Shown here one piece after another: positions 59,670 through 64,000 of a stretch of 64,000 nt of DNA (position 1 is the stretch's first letter; each line of letters opens with the position of its first letter). The notes under the pieces were generated by a model, which saw nothing but the letters and a program-made list of their open reading frames with translations, ran no database searches and had not been told where the DNA came from. Both the position numbers and the translations under genes were made by a program. Location: contig NZ_JADLQL010000001.1 of NCBI RefSeq assembly GCF_015477805.1, positions 1,860,001 to 1,924,000 on the forward strand. Direction: 5' to 3'. Source of the stretch: Nocardia flavorosea. Its GTDB lineage: Bacteria > Actinomycetota > Actinomycetes > Mycobacteriales > Mycobacteriaceae.

Positions 59670-60455
59670 ATGAGCGAGGCTGTGATTCCCGCCGCACCGG
59701 CCATCCCTGAAGCACTGGAGCCGCTGCCGTTGACCGGTGAGCGGACGGTGCCGGGTATCGCGGAGGAGAACTACTGGTTCCGCCGGCACGAGATCGTCTA
59801 CGACCGGCTGCTGTCGCGGTGCGCGGACAAGGTGGTACTCGAGGCGGGATCGGGTGAAGGGTACGGCGCGAATATGATCGCCGAGGTCGCGGCCGCCGTG
59901 ATCGGCCTGGACTACGACCGCGGCGCGGCCGCCCATGTGCGCGCGCGCTATCCGCGGGTGCGCATGATCCGCGGCAACCTGGCGGCCCTTCCGCTGCCGG
60001 ACGACACGGTCGACACCGTGGTGAATTTCCAAGTGATCGAACATCTCTGGGATCAGGTGCAGTTCCTGCGCGAATGCCTGCGCGTCCTGCGCCCCGGCGG
60101 TGAACTGCTCATCAGCACGCCCAACCGGATCACCTTCTCCCCCGGCCGTGACACCCCGCTCAACCCGTTCCACACCCGCGAACTGAACGCCGCCGAATTG
60201 ACCGGACTGCTCGAAGAAGCCGGCTTCCGGGTGGACCTCATGACCGGTGTGCACCACGGACCGACCCTGCGCGCGCTGGACGAAAAGCACGGCGGCTCTT
60301 TCATCGACGCGCAGATCGAGCGGGCGCTGGCCGGTGAGCCCTGGCCGGCCGATCTCACCGCCGACGTAGCGGCAATCACCGTCGACGATTTCGCGCTGAC
60401 CCCCACCGATATCGACGCCAGCCTCGACCTCGTCGCCCGAGCGGTGAAACCGTGA
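59670..60455 (+). CDS. class I SAM methyltransferase (Rv3030-like)
   Basis: 261 residues with SAM motif I VVLEAGSGEGYGANMI, motif II IGLDYD and a Methyltransf_11 core (VVNFQVIEHLWD). Its position before the GH57 and GT4 genes matches M. tuberculosis Rv3030, implicated in methylglucose lipopolysaccharide (MGLP) synthesis. Sugar O-methylation is the natural guess; the exact position methylated is not shown by the sequence. Its stop overlaps the next GTG (GTGA). Confidence 0.92.
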   Translation: MSEAVIPAAPAIPEALEPLPLTGERTVPGIAEENYWFRRHEIVYDRLLSRCADKVVLEAGSGEGYGANMIAEVAAAVIGLDYDRGAAAHVRARYPRVRMIRGNLAALPLPDDTVDTVVNFQVIEHLWDQVQFLRECLRVLRPGGELLISTPNRITFSPGRDTPLNPFHTRELNAAELTGLLEEAGFRVDLMTGVHHGPTLRALDEKHGGSFIDAQIERALAGEPWPADLTADVAAITVDDFALTPTDIDASLDLVARAVKP

Positions 60456-61993
60456 GCGGCAACAACACCGGCAACTCGGTACCCGGGCAGTTCACCCTCG
60501 TCCTGCACTCACATCTCCCCTGGTTCGCCCATCACGGCCGGTGGCCGGTCGGCGAGGAATGGCTCTACCAGTCGTGGGCGGCCTCGTATCTGCCGGTCGT
60601 CGAGGTGCTGCGCACCCTGGCCGCGGAGGGCCGCTCGCATCTACTGACGCTCGGCATAACCCCTGTTCTCGCAGCACAACTCGACGATCCACATTCACTC
60701 GCGGGCATGCACCACTGGCTCGGGAACTGGCAGTTGCGGGCCGATGAGGCCGCCATGGCCGGCAACCGCACGCTCGGCCGCCACGAACACCGGCTCGCGG
60801 CGGCCGCCCTGGCCGAATTCGAACAGAACTGGCGGCACGGCGCGGCCCCGGTCTGGCGGCAGCTGCTGGACGCCGATGTGATCGAACTGCTCGGCGGCCC
60901 GCTGGCCCACCCCTTCCAGCCGCTGCTCGACGAACGGTTGCGCGATTTCCAACTGCGCGAGGGACTCATCGACGCGCGCCTGCGCTGGGGCCACACCCCG
61001 GCGGGCATCTGGGCACCGGAATGCGGGTTCACGCCCGGAATGGAAGACGGCTACGCCGCCGCCGGTGTGACACATTTCATGGTCGACGGCCCCGCGCTGC
61101 GCGGGGACACCTCCCTCGGACGGCCGGTACGCGACTCCTCCGTCGTCGCGTTCGGGCGCGATCTCACGGTCAGCTACCGGGTGTGGTCGCCCAAATCGGG
61201 TTACCCCGGCAACGGCGCCTACCGGGACTTCCATCACTACGACCACGCCACCGGTCTCAAACCCGCCCGGGTCACCGGGAAAGCCGTCGCCGGGCCGGAC
61301 AAAGCGCCCTACGACCCCGAACTGGCCGCGGCGCAGGTCGAACGAGACGTCGCCGATTTCGTCGCCACCGTGCGGGAGCGGCTCATCACCGAATCCGAGC
61401 GGATCGGACGCCCCGCCCTGGTGGTGGCGGCCTTCGATACCGAGCTGTACGGGCACTGGTGGCACGAGGGCCCGCAGTGGCTGGCCCAGGTGCTGCGCGC
61501 GCTACCGGAGGCCGGGATCACCGTCGGCACCCTCGCGGATGCGCGCGCACGCGGGTTCGTCGGCGATCCCGTTCCGCTCACCGATTCTTCGTGGGGGTCG
61601 GGTAAGGACTGGCGGGTCTGGGCCGGTGACCAGGTCCGCGACCTGGTGGAACTGAACGACGAAATCGTCCGGCTCGCACTCGACACCACAGCGAAGATGC
61701 GAGCCACGGCACCCACCGGCCGTGACCGGGTGGCCGATCAGCTGCTGCGCGAAGCCATCCTCACGGTGTCCAGCGACTGGGCGTTCATGGTCAGCAAGGA
61801 TTCCGCCGCCGGCTACGCCCGCGACCGGGCCCACCAGCATGCGCACGCCGTCCGGGAAATCGCGGGCGCCGTCGGCGCCGGACAACTCGCCCGCGCACGG
61901 GAACTGGCGGCCGGATGGGCGGTGGCCGACGGCGTGTTCGGAGCCCTGGACGCGCGTAGGCTACGCGTCAATCCAGCAGAAGGACCGCGATGA
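60452..61993 (+). CDS. GH57 glycoside hydrolase / alpha-glucan branching enzyme (Rv3031-like)
   Basis: 513 residues from the GTG at 60452. GH57 motifs are visible: LHSHLPWFAHHG at the start, the nucleophile region GIWAPECGF, and the acid region AAFDTELYGHWWHEGP. Family members of this type form alpha-1,6 branches in alpha-1,4-glucans; in mycobacteria Rv3031 is assigned to MGLP. Start and stop both overlap neighbours, so translation is tightly coupled. Confidence 0.93.
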   Translation: MSGNNTGNSVPGQFTLVLHSHLPWFAHHGRWPVGEEWLYQSWAASYLPVVEVLRTLAAEGRSHLLTLGITPVLAAQLDDPHSLAGMHHWLGNWQLRADEAAMAGNRTLGRHEHRLAAAALAEFEQNWRHGAAPVWRQLLDADVIELLGGPLAHPFQPLLDERLRDFQLREGLIDARLRWGHTPAGIWAPECGFTPGMEDGYAAAGVTHFMVDGPALRGDTSLGRPVRDSSVVAFGRDLTVSYRVWSPKSGYPGNGAYRDFHHYDHATGLKPARVTGKAVAGPDKAPYDPELAAAQVERDVADFVATVRERLITESERIGRPALVVAAFDTELYGHWWHEGPQWLAQVLRALPEAGITVGTLADARARGFVGDPVPLTDSSWGSGKDWRVWAGDQVRDLVELNDEIVRLALDTTAKMRATAPTGRDRVADQLLREAILTVSSDWAFMVSKDSAAGYARDRAHQHAHAVREIAGAVGAGQLARARELAAGWAVADGVFGALDARRLRVNPAEGPR

Positions 61994-63252
61994 AGATCTT
62001 GATGGTGTCGTGGGAGTACCCACCCGTGGTCGTCGGGGGTCTGGGCAGGCATGTCCACCACCTCGCGACCTCGCTGGCGGCGGCCGGGAACGAAGTGGTG
62101 GTGCTCGCCCGGCGCCCCACCGGAACCAGCCCCGCCACTCATCCCACACATTCGTTCGTCGCCGAAGGCGTGCTGGTGGTGGCGGTCGCCGAGGATCCGC
62201 CGATCTTCGATTTCGGCGAGGATATGCTCGCCTGGACCCTGGCCATGGGGCACGCGATGGTGCGCGCCGGGGTCGCTCTGGACAAACCCGGTATCGGCGA
62301 GGGCTGGACCCCCGATGTGGTGCACGCGCACGATTGGCTGGTGGCCCATCCGGCGATCGCGCTGGCCGAGTACTACGACGTCCCCCTCGTTTCCACGATC
62401 CACGCCACCGAGGCCGGCCGGCACAGCGGCTGGGTCGCGGGCCGGGTGAACCGGCAGGTGCATTCGGTCGAATGGTGGCTGGCCAACGAATCGGACGCGC
62501 TCATCACCTGCTCGACCTCCATGCAGGACGAGGTGGAACGGCTCTACCGGCCGGACCGGGTTCCCGTACACGTGATCCGCAACGGAATCGACGTGGGCGC
62601 CTGGTCGTTCCGCGCCCGCTCGCCACGTAGCGGTCCGCCGCGCCTGTTGTATGTAGGACGGCTCGAATACGAGAAAGGTATCCAGGACGCGATCGCCGCG
62701 CTACCCCGCATCCGCCGCGCCCACCCCGGCACCACACTGACCATCGCCGGGGCCGGCACCCAGTTCGAATGGCTGCGGGAACGCGCCCGCGTGCACCGGG
62801 TGGCGCGCGCGGTGCATTTCACCGGGCAGCTGGACCATGCGGAACTGCTGGGCTGGCTGCACGGGGCAGACGCCATCGTGCTGCCCAGCCGGTACGAACC
62901 GTTCGGGATCGTCGCGCTGGAAGCGGCAGCCACCGGAACACCGCTGATCACCTCGACGGCGGGCGGGCTCGGCGAAGCCGTGATCGACGGCGTAACCGGT
63001 GCCTCGTTCGAACCCGCGGACGTCGACGGTCTGGTGGACGCGGTCATCGCGGTTCTCGACGACCCCGCCGCCGCGCAGCAACGCGCACGAGCCGCCCGGG
63101 ACCGGCTCACCGAGGATTTCGCCTGGGATGTGGTCGCCGCCGAAACCGCCGGGGTGTACTCCGGCGCGAAACGCCGCGTCCGCACGCCGCTCGGCCGGCC
63201 CGAAATCGACCGCCGCCCGCTCCCGGAACGGGATCCGGCGCAGCCGTTGTGA
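61990..63252 (+). CDS. GT4 glycosyltransferase (Rv3032-like)
   Basis: 420 residues in the glycogen synthase-like GT4 fold: WEYPPVVVGGLGRHVHHLA in the acceptor domain, YVGRLEYEKGIQDAIAALP, and the donor-site EX7E motif EPFGIVALE followed by GGLGEAVIDGVTG. Rv3032 is an alpha-1,4-glucosyltransferase that elongates MGLP and contributes to glycogen. The ATG overlaps the GH57 stop (ATGA), and its own stop overlaps the next GTG. Confidence 0.94.
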   Translation: MKILMVSWEYPPVVVGGLGRHVHHLATSLAAAGNEVVVLARRPTGTSPATHPTHSFVAEGVLVVAVAEDPPIFDFGEDMLAWTLAMGHAMVRAGVALDKPGIGEGWTPDVVHAHDWLVAHPAIALAEYYDVPLVSTIHATEAGRHSGWVAGRVNRQVHSVEWWLANESDALITCSTSMQDEVERLYRPDRVPVHVIRNGIDVGAWSFRARSPRSGPPRLLYVGRLEYEKGIQDAIAALPRIRRAHPGTTLTIAGAGTQFEWLRERARVHRVARAVHFTGQLDHAELLGWLHGADAIVLPSRYEPFGIVALEAAATGTPLITSTAGGLGEAVIDGVTGASFEPADVDGLVDAVIAVLDDPAAAQQRARAARDRLTEDFAWDVVAAETAGVYSGAKRRVRTPLGRPEIDRRPLPERDPAQPL

Positions 63253-63494
63253 ACTGCTCACGTTTCGCTGTTGTCCCTGCGCTCGCCGCCGCCGGTCTGC
63301 TGTTCACCGGCGCCACCGCCGGAGCTCTCCCACAGGTCGGTGTCGACGCCGGAACCTCGGCCGGAACCGAGGCCGAGGTCGACCGCTCGGGTGTGGACGG
63401 CAGTGTGGAAGGCAATGCCGACGCCGGCGTCACGGTGGGCCACCGGCACCTGGACACGGAGGGCGGCGGTTCCGGATCACTCGGGCTGGGCTGA
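63249..63494 (+). CDS. small secreted peptide at the end of the MGLP-type operon
   Basis: 81 residues from the GTG at 63249, overlapping the GT4 stop by four bases (GTGA). A signal peptide is clear: NCSRFAVVPALAAAGLLFTG, cleaved near ATAGA. The mature 50 residues are acidic and Gly/Asp/Val-rich (GVDGSVEGNADAGVTVG) without Cys. M. tuberculosis has a secreted protein gene (Rv3033) at this place, but it is longer and I see no clear similarity. Coupled translation argues that it is real and co-expressed. Confidence 0.7.
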   Translation: MNCSRFAVVPALAAAGLLFTGATAGALPQVGVDAGTSAGTEAEVDRSGVDGSVEGNADAGVTVGHRHLDTEGGGSGSLGLG

Positions 63495-63527
63495 TCCGAT
63501 CGGCAACGGCGTCGTCGAATACCGGGG

Positions 63528-64000
63528 TCAGGGTTTCTCGCGGAAGGTGAAGATCTCCCCGATCCGGGTGGCGACCACGACCTCGCCCTCGGCGCCCACG
63601 GCGGTGCCGGTCGTGGTGCCCGACGCACCGGGCAGGACGTCGGAGTCGACGGTGGCGCCGGTGGCGGTATCGAAGGTGATCAGATTCAGGCCGTCACCGA
63701 TGGCGGCGGGGACGTAGCCGGTTCCGCCGGCCGTTTGCACGGGGGCGCCGCGCAGGGCCAGGTCCTTGCGCTCCCACACTGTTTCGTAGCTGGTGCCGGT
63801 ATCGCGCAGGGCCATCAGGTAGCCGTCGTCACCGGCCGGGATGATCAGGCCGTCGTCGGAGACCGAAATCCCGCGGCGCGGCTCCCAGTCCAGGTGGGCT
63901 TCCCATTTAGGTTTGCCGTCGGCCGTATCGACGGCCAGCAGTCGCCGGCTGTTGTCACCGATGTAGAGGGTGGCTCCGTCCGCCGAGAGGGCAGGATCGG
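63528..64000 (-). CDS. PQQ-repeat beta-propeller protein, C-terminal part
   Basis: The frame is open from the window edge, so the start is missing. The visible 156 residues have repeats of beta-propeller type: LSADGATLYIGDNSRRLLAV, DTADGKPKWEAHLDW, VSDDGLIIPAGDDGYLMAL and GAEGEVVVATRIGEIFTF. These resemble PQQ-like/BamB-like repeats. Exported proteins of this kind are common in actinobacteria; the role is unknown. It converges with the secreted peptide gene. Confidence 0.8.
   Translation of the reverse strand, partial: DPALSADGATLYIGDNSRRLLAVDTADGKPKWEAHLDWEPRRGISVSDDGLIIPAGDDGYLMALRDTGTSYETVWERKDLALRGAPVQTAGGTGYVPAAIGDGLNLITFDTATGATVDSDVLPGASGTTTGTAVGAEGEVVVATRIGEIFTFREKP

Overview
The window is high-GC DNA from a mycolic-acid-group actinobacterium, most likely Nocardia or a close relative. 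The evidence is gene content and order: the backbone follows the Mycobacterium tuberculosis block Rv3004 to Rv3033 (cfp6, DoxX, lppZ, gatB, pfkA, gatA, gatC, ACT protein, ligA, Rv3015c-like, mnmA, iscS, acyltransferase, GNAT, etfA, etfB, methyltransferase, GH57, GT4). Coding is strongly GC3-biased, GTG starts are common, and genes often overlap by ATGA or GTGA. No tRNA, rRNA, CRISPR array, transposase or phage gene was seen.

Layout. 1-10 kb is mostly conserved: cfp6 end, ilvD, a DoxX membrane protein, an lppZ-type lipoprotein, gatB, a hydrolase lipoprotein and pfkA. 10.2-26.2 kb interrupts the gatB-pfkA-gatA-gatC run known from mycobacteria. It carries two copies of a histidine kinase / LuxR regulator / transmembrane Ser/Thr kinase cassette, an ABC ATPase without a visible permease, and a PLA2 / membrane serine hydrolase / PLA2 cluster followed by an SRPBCC gene with a KstR-like operator. 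26.7-37.8 kb is conserved again: gatCA, ACT protein, ligA, Rv3015c-like, mnmA, cysteine desulfurase, plus a small membrane protein and an unusual AAA ATPase.

37.9-42.5 kb holds a predicted 50-codon gene, a DesA3-like desaturase, a repetitive secreted protein and an acyltransferase/GNAT pair that could make ornithine lipid. 42.8-57.4 kb is a second accessory stretch: LysR regulator, NDH-2, SUKH-like protein, GGDEF-EAL protein, methyltransferase, secretory lipase, RidA-like/WYL pair, acyl-CoA synthetase, SDR and glutamate dehydrogenase. 57.7-63.5 kb has etfBA, with a strong terminator, divergent from a translationally coupled operon (methyltransferase, GH57, GT4, small secreted peptide) that matches the methylglucose lipopolysaccharide locus. 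The window ends inside a PQQ-repeat beta-propeller gene.

Taken together, the conserved genes serve tRNA amidation and thiolation, DNA joining, glycolysis, branched-chain amino acid synthesis and electron transfer from acyl-CoA oxidation. The accessory genes centre on envelope sensing, phosphorylation signalling and lipid turnover. Functions are inferred from motifs and remembered family features; no database search was possible.
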